Positions 1 through 8,547 of a DNA stretch of 64,000 nucleotides are shown here, one piece after another. The number at the start of each line of letters is the position of its first letter. The first letter of the stretch is position 1. The notes under the pieces were generated by a model, which did no database searches, was not told where the DNA came from, and was given only the letters and a program-made list of their open reading frames with translations. This stretch comes from Lysinibacillus sp. ZYM-1 (GTDB taxonomy: Bacteria > Bacillota > Bacilli > Bacillales_A > Planococcaceae), in assembly GCF_001308875.1 (NCBI RefSeq), contig NZ_KQ465119.1:1-64000 (forward strand), written 5' to 3'. Both the position numbers and the translations under genes were made by a program.

Positions 1-138
1 AAACAGAGGTATATGATGTTGAATCACAATAAAGATGTTACATTATGTATTTTATGTTTAAAATGAATTTTTCTTATTCCATTAAAGCGCGCTTTTCCGT
101 AATTGAAGTGACCCCAAAAAGTTAAACACTATATTAAG

Positions 139-1035
139 TTAAGCAGCTATGCAGGATTGAATTCGGTATTGTACCGGACTCAATCCTTTTAATTTTCCTT
201 TGATACGATTGTGATTGTAGTATTCGATATACAGTTCAAGCTCACGCTTGAAGTGAACCATACTCTCAAATTCTTGTATATATAATAACTCAGATTTTAA
301 TAAACCAAAAAAGTTCTCAATTACTGCATTATCTAAACAGTTGCCTTTACGAGACATGCTTTGGCTAATACCCTGCTGTTTTAAGGTGTAAGAGTATTGT
401 TTCATTTGATAATGCCAACCTTGATCCGAATGTAAGACAGGGGCATCTCCTTCGGATAAGCAGTTAAAAGCTTTGTCTAACATTTTCGAAACAAGTTCAT
501 ATGTAGGACGGTTTTAAATATTATAGGCGATAATTTCACCATTAAATAAGTCTAGTACAGGGGAAAGATATAACTTCTCGCCAAATAAATGAAATTCAGT
601 TACGTCCGTTACCCACTTTTCATTTGGTTTTGTGGCACCGAAATCACGTTTAAGAATGTTTGGCACAATTTTACCTATCTTGCCTTTATAAGAACGGTAT
701 TTTTTCATACGTACAAGCGATTTTAAACCCAATTTTTTCATTAGCTGTTGAACTTTTATGATTGATCAGGAAGCCTTGATTACGTAATTCTAACGTTATT
801 CGGCGATAACCATATCTTCCCTTATGGTCGTGAAAGATAGTAGAAATCAACGATTTCATTTCGGCATATTTATCAGGTTGGTCAAAGCGACTTGTCCAGT
901 AATAATAAGTACTACGTTTTATGCCAGTTAACTTTATTAACTCTTTTACGCTAAATTGATTCCTTAGTTCATAGACTACTTTCGCCTTGTCTTTCGTTGT
1001 AATGTTTCCTTTTCTTGAACTAAGGCATTCAACTT
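139..1035 (-). pseudogene. IS3 transposase OrfB (DDE integrase), broken by frameshift and nonsense codon
   Basis: Reading downwards, the frame begins with an HTH_21-type segment (about 1035-760, containing GRYGYRRITLELRNQG). It then loses frame near 750-765, where homology expects two lysine codons and two bases are missing. The rve/DDE core continues from about 750, with WVTDVTEF carrying the first Asp. An in-frame TAA at 514-516 stops it after IIAYNI. The same frame resumes to 139 with the second Asp in LHSDQG and the Glu region in [12 protein letters not shown]. All catalytic motifs survive in pieces, so the two lesions are recent compared with the IS relics further right. Confidence 0.9.
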
Positions 1036-1500
1036 TTTTAGAAAGGCATTCTCCATACGTAAACGCTCATTCTCTGCTTGTAATGCCTCTAAAGAACCTT
1101 CTTCGAAGATTCGATTCTTAGCTTTTTTTGGGTTATCCTTCTTCAACTTTGTATGCCCCTTTTTCTTAAGAAATAGGGAGTCTACACTTTCATTTCCAAT
1201 ACTAATGCGCCATTTTCTAATTGTACCTGGAGTAGGTAAATTAAAATGTAGTGCAGCCTCGAAAGAAGACAACCCATTCTCGTTCATATAATTGAGTATG
1301 TATAGTTTATCTTCAAAAGTATAACGTGTATAGCTCTTTTTAAGAGATTCTGGTCCATGGAAATGATATTTTTCAATCCAAAAATTAAGCATTTCAGTAG
1401 TAGTTAAATTGAGTGATTTAGCAATTGAAGTAAGGCTTTCATCACCGTTTTCAAAACGAGTAATCGCATCTATTTTCTGTTCAAGAGTAATTCCTGCCAT
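976..1500 (-). CDS. IS3-family transposase OrfA (helix-turn-helix protein)
   Basis: This is a 174-residue protein beginning MAGITLEQ. Translation is placed at 1500 because a GGAGGTG ribosome binding site lies just upstream on the minus strand; an earlier in-frame ATG at 1539 falls inside the terminal repeat region and lacks one. It contains two helix-turn-helix repeats typical of IS150-type OrfA (about residues 5-55 and 55-110) and a C-terminal leucine-zipper-like stretch (LQAENERLRMENAFLKKL), which in these families pairs OrfA with the OrfAB transposase. The frame overlaps the start of orfB, as expected for programmed -1 frameshifting, but the downstream OrfB is dead. Alone it could act as a repressor of related elements. 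Confidence 0.9.
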   Translation of the reverse strand: MAGITLEQKIDAITRFENGDESLTSIAKSLNLTTTEMLNFWIEKYHFHGPESLKKSYTRYTFEDKLYILNYMNENGLSSFEAALHFNLPTPGTIRKWRISIGNESVDSLFLKKKGHTKLKKDNPKKAKNRIFEEGSLEALQAENERLRMENAFLKKLNALVQEKETLQRKTRRK

Positions 1501-1711
1501 AAAAAAGGCACCTCCAAATGTTAGAGTCGTGTCTAACATTTGGGGTGCAGATCAAAGCACGGAGAGTGCCTTTTAGATTAATTAGAGTTCGAAACTATCA
1601 ATATTTATTTTAGGTTGTTGATTATCCTTGTATGAAAAAGTCTTTCAGTTGATATTTATATGCTATTAGAACTTTTTGAAGTTATATTATTTACTAAATT
1701 TCAATTTATAA

Positions 1712-1753
1712 TTGACCGAATTTTATAATTGTTGTAAAATCTCTGGTATACCA
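1712..1753 (+). promoter_or_regulatory. Promoter and palindromic operator of the GntR operon
   Basis: TTGACC (1712-1717), a 17-base spacer and TAAAAT (1735-1740) make a sigma-A-type promoter. Directly after the -10 lies the perfect 10-base palindrome TGGTATACCA (1744-1753), followed by a half repeat (CATACCACG). The form matches operators of FadR/FCD-type GntR regulators. Its place at the transcription start suggests autorepression by the gene that follows. Confidence 0.65.
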
Positions 1754-1774
1754 CATACCACGGGAGGGTGGCCG

Positions 1775-2443
1775 ATGAAAAAAATAGAAACAGGTATGGC
1801 ACTCAGAGATATAGCTTTTAAGGAAATTAAGAAATCCATTTTGAACTATGAACTATTGCCAGGGCAAGCAATATATGAAAGAGAACTTAGTGAAAAGTTA
1901 GGAATAAGTAGAACTCCTGTAAGAGAATCTCTGTCGTTGCTAGAAAGGGAAAAATGGATAATTTCAAAACCACGAGTTGGTACGTTTATTAAAGAAATTA
2001 CAGAAGAAGATGTCATTGAAGTAATGGAAATAAGGATGATTTTTGACCGTTTTGCACTTGAGAAAATATGTGGAACTATTACTTTAGAACAAATAAATGT
2101 TTTAGAGAAGTATGTCAAAGAACAAGAAAATAATAGAACAGATCAGCAAAAATTTATTGAGTTGGATAAGGAGTTCCATGCTCAAATCGTTTCATTAACT
2201 AAAAATGAGCAAATAGAAAAGTGGTTTGAGGAAATTGGAGATAAGATAAGATGGTTTGGGTTAAAAGCTATAACTGAAAAATCACGCATTGAAGAAACAA
2301 TTAGTGAACATAAAGAAATTATAAAAGCTTTAAAATCACAAGATATAAATCAACTATTATTAGCATCAAATAGCCATGTGGAAAATACGAAAAAAGAAGT
2401 TATTAATCAATTAAGGAGCAATTTAAATGAAGAAAATAATTAA
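1775..2443 (+). CDS. GntR family transcriptional regulator, FCD (FadR) subfamily
   Basis: The protein has 222 residues counted from the ATG at 1775, which has a GGGAGGGTGG site upstream; an earlier in-frame GTG/TTG-type extension overlaps the promoter and operator. Residues about 10-75 form a winged helix-turn-helix (RELSEKLGISRTPVRESL is the recognition region). Residues 85-215 form an FCD ligand domain, with the DKEFH and later SNSH histidine positions that bind metal and ligand in this family. It overlaps the DUF2848 gene by 17 bases, so it heads the operon it probably controls. By family custom the inducer would be a small carboxylate, likely the substrate of the downstream enzymes; that is inference. 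Confidence 0.88.
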   Translation: MKKIETGMALRDIAFKEIKKSILNYELLPGQAIYERELSEKLGISRTPVRESLSLLEREKWIISKPRVGTFIKEITEEDVIEVMEIRMIFDRFALEKICGTITLEQINVLEKYVKEQENNRTDQQKFIELDKEFHAQIVSLTKNEQIEKWFEEIGDKIRWFGLKAITEKSRIEETISEHKEIIKALKSQDINQLLLASNSHVENTKKEVINQLRSNLNEENN

Positions 2444-3098
2444 TTTACACCTTATCAATGGTGAGGTGAGAAAACATGAAATTGACATTAATAAAGTAAT
2501 TGTTGTGGGTTATGGTGGAAGAAATATCGATAAAATCCAAGAACACATAGATGAATTAAAAGAATTGGGAATTGCACCTCCACCAAGTGTTCCTATGATA
2601 TATCCACAAAACATAGAACAACTTAACTTTTCTAATGAATGTCACGGTAGCAAATTTTCTTCTGGAGAGGCTGAATATGTATTATTTCATGATGGACAAG
2701 AATGGTTGTTTACCCTAGGCAGTGATCATACTGATAGAGAAGTAGAAAAAGAAAATATTTTAAAGTCTAAATTAATATGTGATAAACCACTAGCATCCGA
2801 TTTTTGGAGACTGAAGGATTTAATAGAAGACTGGGATACTATTATTTTACGTTCCTATGTTACTTCTAATAGTGAAAGGCTTTTATATCAAGAAGACACT
2901 TTAGAAGCACTTTTAGAAGTGGATACTTTATTAGAAAAACTGAACAAGTTAGGGGAGATAGATTTAGAAAATACAGTTATTTATTCAGGTACTGTACCTA
3001 CAAAAAATGGTTTTGTTTTTGGTGAAAAATTTGAATATGAAGTCGAACAGCCGAAGCTAAACAGGAAAATAAAACATCATTATTCTATTGTCAATTAA
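2427..3098 (+). CDS. DUF2848 family protein (function not established)
   Basis: This 223-residue soluble protein starts inside the end of the GntR gene, with an AAGGAGC site ahead of ATG 2427. It matches my memory of DUF2848 proteins: a short N-terminal beta region, VVGYGGRN with a helix reading KIQEHIDELKELG, then PPPSVPMIYP, SSGEAEYVLF, GSDHTDREVE and KSKLICDKPLASDFWRL. The conserved acidic and histidine residues in SGEAE and GSDHTDRE resemble the metal-binding layout of fumarylacetoacetate-hydrolase-like folds. A C-C or C-N bond hydrolase or decarboxylase on a carboxylic acid is therefore plausible, but this is inference. The MFS gene begins 17 bases later. Confidence 0.75.
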   Translation: MKKIINLHLINGEVRKHEIDINKVIVVGYGGRNIDKIQEHIDELKELGIAPPPSVPMIYPQNIEQLNFSNECHGSKFSSGEAEYVLFHDGQEWLFTLGSDHTDREVEKENILKSKLICDKPLASDFWRLKDLIEDWDTIILRSYVTSNSERLLYQEDTLEALLEVDTLLEKLNKLGEIDLENTVIYSGTVPTKNGFVFGEKFEYEVEQPKLNRKIKHHYSIVN

Positions 3099-3115
3099 GT
3101 AAGGGGGGAGCTTTT

Positions 3116-4384
3116 TTGAAAGAAAAACCAACAAAGGTTAGATGGGGACTAGCATTCTTTTTCTTTATCATCGGTGTAATCGCTTACATGGATAGATCAA
3201 ACATATCAATAATAGCAAAACCGATGATGGATGATTTGGGTTTAGATAAAGTTCAGTTCGGGATGCTTGCATCATTATTCTCATTAGGTTACGCGTTAGT
3301 TCAAATTCCGGCAGGTCTATTGGCAGAAAAATTTGGCCCAAGAAAAATGGTCACTTTTGCATTAGTATGGTGGTCAGTATTTACTGGTTTAACTGGTTTA
3401 GTTAAATCTCACGGTCTATTGTATGCAGTGAGATTCTTATTTGGAGTAGGAGAAGGACCAATGTTTCCGGCAAACGCCGTATTCAATACAAATTGGTTTA
3501 GACGAGATGAAAAGGCAAGAGCATCTAGTGCTTTATTAGCAGGTTCCTATTTTGGACCCGTTATAGCCCCTATCGTCACGGTTTATATCTATCAATATTT
3601 TGGTTGGCAAGCTGTATTTTACATTTTTGGGTTGTTAGGAATTATTATAGCAGCCGTATGGTGGGTTATAGCTAGAGACTATCCTGAAATTCATAAATTG
3701 GTTAACGAAAAGGAAAAAGAATATATACTAGAAGGCAGAGAAATTGTTAATACGACTAAAGCTAGAGCACCTTGGAATACATTTTTGAAAAATTATAGAT
3801 TTTGGGCAATAGGTTTGCAATATTTTGTTGTTTTGTATATCATTACGTTCTTTTTAGTTTGGTTACCTACCTACTTACTAGAAGACAGAGGATTTTCATT
3901 AAGTAAAATGGGATTTGCTGCGAGCCTACCTTGGCTAGCAATATTGATAACTGTAATGACTGGTGGTATTCTTTCTGACTACTTAGTACGTAAAGGTTTT
4001 TCAAAGCAAATATCAAGATCCTCTTTAGCTATATCAGGTTTAATAGTATTTATTATTTCAATGTACTTTGCTGTTATGACAGTATCGCCTTATATGAATG
4101 TTTTTTGGCTATCATTATGCTTGGGTTCACTAGGATTTACAGTGGTGTGTTCATGGGCGTCTGCTACAGACCTAGGAAGAAACTTTTCAGGATCTGTCTC
4201 GGGTTGGATGAATTTGTGGGGAAATTTAGGAGCATTTGTATCACCATTGTTATGTGGTTGGTTAGCAGAAAAGTTTGGCTGGAATATCACATTAGGGGTG
4301 ACTGTAATTCCTGTATTCATTGCAGCTATCTTATGGTTGTTAGTGAAACCAGATACTTCATTACTAAATACACTTGAGGAGTGA
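3116..4384 (+). CDS. MFS transporter, anion:cation symporter (ACS) type
   Basis: This is a 422-residue membrane protein with about twelve hydrophobic segments and a central cytoplasmic loop (about residues 195-225). The first helix ends in YMDRSNIS, the family mark of ACS transporters (hexuronate, phthalate, allantoate and similar organic anions). LLAEKFGPRK matches the loop 2-3 MFS signature. The start is TTG 3116, preceded by AAGGGGGGAGC. The stop overlaps the next frame's region, so it is cotranscribed with the nitrilase-cupin gene. It probably imports the acid or amide handled by its neighbours; the exact substrate cannot be read from sequence. Confidence 0.88.
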   Translation: MKEKPTKVRWGLAFFFFIIGVIAYMDRSNISIIAKPMMDDLGLDKVQFGMLASLFSLGYALVQIPAGLLAEKFGPRKMVTFALVWWSVFTGLTGLVKSHGLLYAVRFLFGVGEGPMFPANAVFNTNWFRRDEKARASSALLAGSYFGPVIAPIVTVYIYQYFGWQAVFYIFGLLGIIIAAVWWVIARDYPEIHKLVNEKEKEYILEGREIVNTTKARAPWNTFLKNYRFWAIGLQYFVVLYIITFFLVWLPTYLLEDRGFSLSKMGFAASLPWLAILITVMTGGILSDYLVRKGFSKQISRSSLAISGLIVFIISMYFAVMTVSPYMNVFWLSLCLGSLGFTVVCSWASATDLGRNFSGSVSGWMNLWGNLGAFVSPLLCGWLAEKFGWNITLGVTVIPVFIAAILWLLVKPDTSLLNTLEE

Positions 4385-4389
4385 GCAAT

Positions 4390-5550
4390 ATGAATTACTT
4401 AGTATTTCAAATGGAACTAGAAGTAGGAAACCCAGAAAAGAATAGAAATATCATTGAACAGTGGTTAGAAGCTAACTACTATGATGACTTAGATATTGTA
4501 GTTCTACCAGAAATGTGGTCGACGGGCTATGCATTGAAAGAATTAAAAGAAATATGCAGAGTGGATGGCAATCAATCTATTGAATTTTTACAATTACTTG
4601 CTAAAAAGTTTAATGTAAATTTGGTGGGTGGCTCGATTGCTTTTTTAGAAGGTCAAGACATCTTTAATCGAGCGATTATTGTAAATCGACTGGGTGAGAT
4701 TGTTCATACATATGACAAGATGCACCTTGTTCCAATGTTAGATGAGCCAGAGTTTTTAACAGGTGGGCTTAATCAAGTTGAAGTATTTGAGCTTGAAGGT
4801 GTGAAGATGGGCGTAATAATTTGCTACGATCTAAGATTTCCTGAAATTATACGTGATTTAGCATTACAAGGTATTCAAGTACTCCACATCGTAGCAGAGT
4901 GGCCATTAGTAAGAGAAACACATTGGAATACCTTACTTCGTGCACGCGCAATTGAGAACCAAATGTATGTTGTTGCATCAAATGTAACCGGGACAAAGTT
5001 AGGTGTAGAATTCGCAGGTTGCTCTCAAATTATAGACCCTTGGGGAGACATTGTTCAAAAATTAGATCAAGAAGTTGGCGAATTAAAAGCAACTTTAAAT
5101 TTAGAGACAGTCCCGCAAGTCAGAAATGATGTGCCGATCTTTAGTAGTCGTGTACCATCACTTTATAGGTCCAACCAAAGATACTTCTTAGACAAGATAG
5201 AGAAAATATTGAGACCTGAAATTGAATTCACAGACTATAAGAAATTTAAACTTGAACCAATTGAAGGGTTGGTAAAAGGGCTGTCACAAAGGGTAATTTC
5301 AGAGAATTCGTTAACACAGGAAATGGTTCGTATTTTGGAGTTCGCCCCCGGTACAGACACGACGCCTAATGGTGTTCAAATACATCATTATTGGGAAGAG
5401 TTATATGTCATTGAAGGGTCTGTCATAGATTTAACTTTAAATAAGGTTTTCACTGCGGGAATGGTGGCTTCACGTCCACCTGGTATGAAACATGGTCCAT
5501 GGAAGTCAACGGAAGGTTGCGTAATGTTTGAAGTACGATACAATCGATAA
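4390..5550 (+). CDS. Carbon-nitrogen hydrolase (nitrilase superfamily) fused to a C-terminal cupin
   Basis: The protein has 386 residues from ATG 4390, eight bases after GAGGAG; a GTG at 4381 is also possible. Residues 1-260 are a complete nitrilase/amidase domain with the Glu-Lys-Cys triad: Glu in VLPEMWSTGY, Lys in YDKMHLVP, Cys in GVIICYDLRFPE. The second conserved Glu lies in RARAIENQMYVV. Such enzymes hydrolyse omega-amides or N-carbamoyl compounds. A linker leads to a cupin of about 90 residues (APGTDTTPNGVQIHHYWEEL through PPGMKHGPW) with His and Glu metal ligands. The fusion is unusual; the cupin could sense or isomerise product, or be a metal-dependent second enzyme. Last gene of the operon. 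Confidence 0.85.
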   Translation: MNYLVFQMELEVGNPEKNRNIIEQWLEANYYDDLDIVVLPEMWSTGYALKELKEICRVDGNQSIEFLQLLAKKFNVNLVGGSIAFLEGQDIFNRAIIVNRLGEIVHTYDKMHLVPMLDEPEFLTGGLNQVEVFELEGVKMGVIICYDLRFPEIIRDLALQGIQVLHIVAEWPLVRETHWNTLLRARAIENQMYVVASNVTGTKLGVEFAGCSQIIDPWGDIVQKLDQEVGELKATLNLETVPQVRNDVPIFSSRVPSLYRSNQRYFLDKIEKILRPEIEFTDYKKFKLEPIEGLVKGLSQRVISENSLTQEMVRILEFAPGTDTTPNGVQIHHYWEELYVIEGSVIDLTLNKVFTAGMVASRPPGMKHGPWKSTEGCVMFEVRYNR

Positions 5551-5613
5551 AGATTAATTAAATAATAATTCCTATAATCTGTTTATTGAACTGACCCAAA
5601 ATACGAGATAAAT

Positions 5614-5662
5614 AAAAACACCTTTCGTTGGATACCAAGAAATCAACGTTGAAGGTGTTTTT
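5614..5662 (+). terminator. Hairpin after the nitrilase-cupin operon, probably a relic IS end
   Basis: A long stem pairs AAAAACACCTTTCGTTG (5614-5630) with CAACGTTGAAGGTGTTTTT (5644-5662) and ends in a T run, so it can serve as the operon terminator. The bases ahead of it (ACTGACCCAAAATACGAGA, from 5590) align with the IS3-type left end at 9617, also followed there by a hairpin. The terminator may thus be a captured IS end. Confidence 0.6.
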
Positions 5663-5799
5663 CTTATGTGAAAAAGGGTGAACCTTAATTTAAAGGTTTC
5701 CCCATATTTTCTTTCTAAAATCAACATTAGAGTTTTACAAAGCCAATAATTTGAGAAATAGACATTTTGTTTATTCGGAACAATATTCTTTATCTCAAA

Positions 5800-6120
5800 C
5801 TAAATAATTCGTTTGTACGCTTCTATCGTAGCAAAATGCATGCCTTCATGATATAAACAAAAACTGAGTAATTCTTCAATGGTTGTTAAAGTAAAGACCT
5901 GTTGACGTAGTAAATGGCTTCTCTAAAACTTCTTTTAACCGAAATTCCAATGTTTGTTCGATCCTGTCTAGTTGCTCCTCCAATAATTGTATTAGTTCTT
6001 TAATCGTTGGTAATACTTTTTCTCCACAATCAGTTGGTTTAGTACCAGTACTAAATAAATCAGAAAAGCAAGGGTTGAATGTTATTAATTGTACTTTCCA
6101 AGCTAACTTTAAAGGGATTC
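5800..6120 (-). pseudogene. DinB family protein remnant
   Basis: The reverse complement can be read as a DinB/YfiT-like four-helix protein only across a frameshift. The upstream part reads SDLFSTGTKPTDCGEKVLP and continues with IKELIQLLEEQLDRIEQTLE. The downstream frame reads EELLSFCLYHEGMHFATIE and ends AYKRII-stop at 5800. The C-terminal YHEGMH motif holds two of the three metal histidines of the family, but the N-terminal helix with the first histidine is missing. No start or ribosome site is seen. The gene is dead. Confidence 0.7.
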
Positions 6121-6370
6121 AAGAGAAACTCTTTTGACAATACATCATAAAAGAGCATTATGGATGTGTAAACAAATAAAAAACTAGGTACATTCGATTA
6201 TTACTTTTAGCTCTCATGATTAACCAATAGGATTATTAGTGATTCAATCGTTTCTATATTTCTGGAAAAATTTTTTATTAGATCGTAATTGCTAAAAGTA
6301 TTTTTAAAAACAGGACAAGTGTCCTTTTTTATCTTTTGAAAGGGTAATAAAATTCTCAATAGTAGGTGAT
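6121..6370. other. Non-coding stretch ahead of the Crp-like gene
   Basis: AT-rich, no open frame of note. A short hairpin AGGAC-AAGT-GTCCT followed by a T run sits at 6312-6331, a possible weak terminator or attenuator just upstream of the regulator gene. No clear sigma-A promoter could be assigned. Confidence 0.4.
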
Positions 6371-7066
6371 ATGATGAGCAAAATGATATTAGATCAATTC
6401 ATTGATAAACATGATTGGTTACAAGAGATGTGTAGGAACATGCCAGAGGATATTAAATTGCATTGGAAAATTAGAAATTACAAAATTGGAGAACAGGTGT
6501 GCGAGCAGGACATGGAGGTTACGCATTTTTATATTTTGGTTACTGGTGAATTGGCCGTGGAAAGACAATTCACAGATGGCAATGCATATACTTTGTCGAC
6601 AATGCAGCCTGGATTTGTAGTTGGTGACATAGAGATTTCTCTGAACATGCATTTTATCAATCGAGTTTACGCCATTCAACAATCTACTGTACTACTTATT
6701 GAAACAAAAATTTATAAAAACTGGGTTATGAACGACCCGTATTTTTTGAGAAGAATCAATTACCAGTTAGCAAAAAAACTATATGTAGCTGGTCAAAAAA
6801 CGATTTCAAGTAATTTTCACACAGTTCGTAAAAAAATTCTTGTCTATTTCTACGATTTTTTCCAGTCATTCAGTTCCATAGCACAAGATTCCTATGTACT
6901 AGTAGTTTCTCGTGAAGATATTGCTAAGCATTTAGGTGTATCAGTCAGAAGTATAAACAGGGTCATTAAGGATTTGAAAGATAAAAAAATTGTAAGTGTA
7001 AAACATAAACGTCTTATTTTTAATGAGTATAGTCGGAAACAAATTTCGCAAGAACTAGCAGAATAG
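6371..7066 (+). CDS. Crp/Fnr family transcriptional regulator
   Basis: This is a 231-residue protein starting at ATG 6371 or the adjacent ATG 6374, after a GTAGGTGAT site. Residues about 30-120 form a cyclic-nucleotide-binding jelly roll (ILVTGELAVERQF). A dimerisation helix follows around 125-160, and a Crp-type winged helix ends the protein, with VSREDIAKHLGVSVRSINRV as DNA-reading element. The phosphate-binding-cassette residues for cAMP are not conserved and no Fnr-type cysteine cluster is seen, so the effector is unknown. It lies 71 bases before an SAHH-like gene, and a Crp-like palindrome stands before the oxidoreductase gene, making a local regulatory role likely. Confidence 0.85.
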   Translation: MMSKMILDQFIDKHDWLQEMCRNMPEDIKLHWKIRNYKIGEQVCEQDMEVTHFYILVTGELAVERQFTDGNAYTLSTMQPGFVVGDIEISLNMHFINRVYAIQQSTVLLIETKIYKNWVMNDPYFLRRINYQLAKKLYVAGQKTISSNFHTVRKKILVYFYDFFQSFSSIAQDSYVLVVSREDIAKHLGVSVRSINRVIKDLKDKKIVSVKHKRLIFNEYSRKQISQELAE

Positions 7067-7137
7067 GCTGCAATATTAAACTACAGGCACAAGTTTTAAC
7101 AAAAAAATATTAGATATTAAAAGGAGCGAGAATTTAA

Positions 7138-8331
7138 ATGATTAATGAAAATACGATTACTGAAATGATAGCTACAGGCAAAAAGTCGATTTATTGGACT
7201 GAAATTAATATGAACTTGCTTCAAGAAATTAAAGAAAGCTTTCTTAAGACAAAACCTTTACAAGGTTTAACAATTGGCATGTGCTTACATGTGGAACCAA
7301 AAACAGCAGTTTTGTGTAAAACCCTTAAAGCTGGTGGTGCCAATGTTATTATAACTGGCAGTCCTGGAACCACAAAGGACGATGTGGCGGCAGCGATGGC
7401 GGACGAAGGTATCAAGGTTTACGGTCAAAGAAGCGATGGCCGAGAGGAACATTTACAAAATATTCAAAGTGTATTAAAACACCATCCTCAGATTTTAATG
7501 GATAATGGTGCTGATTTAACAAGAGAGTATATTAAGCATTATAATGCCGAAGGACTGATCGGTTGTACAGAGGAAACCACGACGGGAGCAAATCTCTTGC
7601 GAGAGGATTTAAAAGGGAAATTTCCTGTTCCCATCATTGTTATTAACGATAGTCCATTAAAACAAGTTATTGAGAACGAACATGGTGTTGGTCAAACAAT
7701 CGTTCAAGGCTTTATGCGAACGACTAACTTAATCGTACCAACAAAACGATTCGTAGTTATAGGATATGGAACTTGTGGCCGTGGTGTTGCTAGATATTTA
7801 CGAAGTCTTGGAGCACAGGTAACAGTGGTCGATCAGAATCCAATTGCGGGTTTAGAGGCAGCTTTGGATGGATTAAGAGTTGCTCGTTTGGAGGATACAT
7901 TGGCATACGGACAAGTATTTATCACTGTTACGGGACGTCCTAACATTATTTTAAAAGAACATATCGATAAGATGAACGACGGTGCCATTCTTGCGAACGC
8001 AGGACATTTCTCATGGGAAATTGATTTGGAATATTTAGAAAGTGAAGCTGATACAATTGATAGACTAAGCCCTGATATCGAACAGTTTACGATGAAGGAC
8101 GGTCGTCGAGTTATGTTACTCACTAAGGGTGAGATGTTGAACCTGGCTCAAGAAGGTGGAGGCGGAAATCCTGTGGAAACGATGGATTTAGGGTTTGCTT
8201 TACAGGCGTCTTCTGTATTGTATTTGGTAAAACAGCACGCTCAAATGGCAACAGGGCCACAGCCAGTTCCTCACGAGGTGAACATCAAAGTGGCCAGTAA
8301 CATGTTAAAACAGTTAAGTCTTCCATTGTAA
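7138..8331 (+). CDS. Divergent S-adenosylhomocysteine hydrolase-like NAD-dependent enzyme
   Basis: This 397-residue protein is clearly in the AdoHcyase fold family: CLHVEPKTAVL (catalytic His region), MDNGADLT (Asp), CTEETTTG (Glu), an NAD Rossmann motif GYGTCGRGVA, and a GHFSWEID segment. The catalytic Lys is kept in NDSPLKQVIEN, but the following Asp of true SAHH (TKxxFDN) is Glu here. The C-terminal KxxxYRY tail that closes the neighbouring NAD site in the tetramer is absent. It may therefore act on another nucleoside-like or 3-keto-forming substrate. Low-GC Firmicutes usually recycle S-adenosylhomocysteine by Pfs/LuxS, which supports a specialised role. RBS AAGGAGCG precedes ATG 7138. Confidence 0.82.
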   Translation: MINENTITEMIATGKKSIYWTEINMNLLQEIKESFLKTKPLQGLTIGMCLHVEPKTAVLCKTLKAGGANVIITGSPGTTKDDVAAAMADEGIKVYGQRSDGREEHLQNIQSVLKHHPQILMDNGADLTREYIKHYNAEGLIGCTEETTTGANLLREDLKGKFPVPIIVINDSPLKQVIENEHGVGQTIVQGFMRTTNLIVPTKRFVVIGYGTCGRGVARYLRSLGAQVTVVDQNPIAGLEAALDGLRVARLEDTLAYGQVFITVTGRPNIILKEHIDKMNDGAILANAGHFSWEIDLEYLESEADTIDRLSPDIEQFTMKDGRRVMLLTKGEMLNLAQEGGGGNPVETMDLGFALQASSVLYLVKQHAQMATGPQPVPHEVNIKVASNMLKQLSLPL

Positions 8332-8477
8332 AATAAAGCATATATCCATTTTATAGCATCGACTTAGTTTAATATTTTTCTAAAAAAACTTATAATCAAT
8401 ATAGAACATCAAAAAAATTAAGGAAGAATGAAAGCTGTTCTGATTTTATCACCTTAAAGTAAACATTGTTAAATAGG

Positions 8478-8493
8478 CTACAGTATTATGTAG
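8478..8493. promoter_or_regulatory. Palindrome CTACA-N6-TGTAG, candidate Crp/Fnr-type site
   Basis: The 5-6-5 geometry equals that of Crp/Fnr family operators (TGTGA-N6-TCACA). It sits 54 bases before the Gfo/Idh start. A related but imperfect element (AGGCTGCAATATTAAACTACAG) stands at 7066-7086 before the SAHH-like gene. Both may be read by the Crp-like protein encoded at 6371. Confidence 0.45.
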
Positions 8494-8547
8494 TTAAGAT
8501 TGGACACAAATAACCATTAAAAGAATAGACAAATAGGAGCGATTAAA

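Larger units (their letters stand above)
109..1549 (-). mobile_element. Decayed IS3-family (IS150-group-like) insertion sequence
   Basis: The element has two overlapping transposase frames on the minus strand between imperfect terminal inverted repeats. The end at 109-129 begins TGACCCCAAAAAGTTA, and the complement of 1529-1549 begins TGCACCCCAAATGTTA; about 16 of 21 bases match. No target duplication could be seen (AAG before 109, GAT after 1549), which fits an old insertion or a slightly wrong boundary. OrfA is open but OrfB carries a frameshift and an in-frame stop, so the copy should not transpose by itself. It could still be moved in trans by a related element. Confidence 0.88.

Noticed and set aside
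106-1552. Target-site duplication around the IS3 element
   Set aside because: The three bases on each side (AAG and GAT) do not match, and no longer duplication is visible.
4090-4377. Overlapping open frames on both strands inside the MFS gene
   Set aside because: They are shadows of the transporter reading frame without ribosome sites or family similarity.
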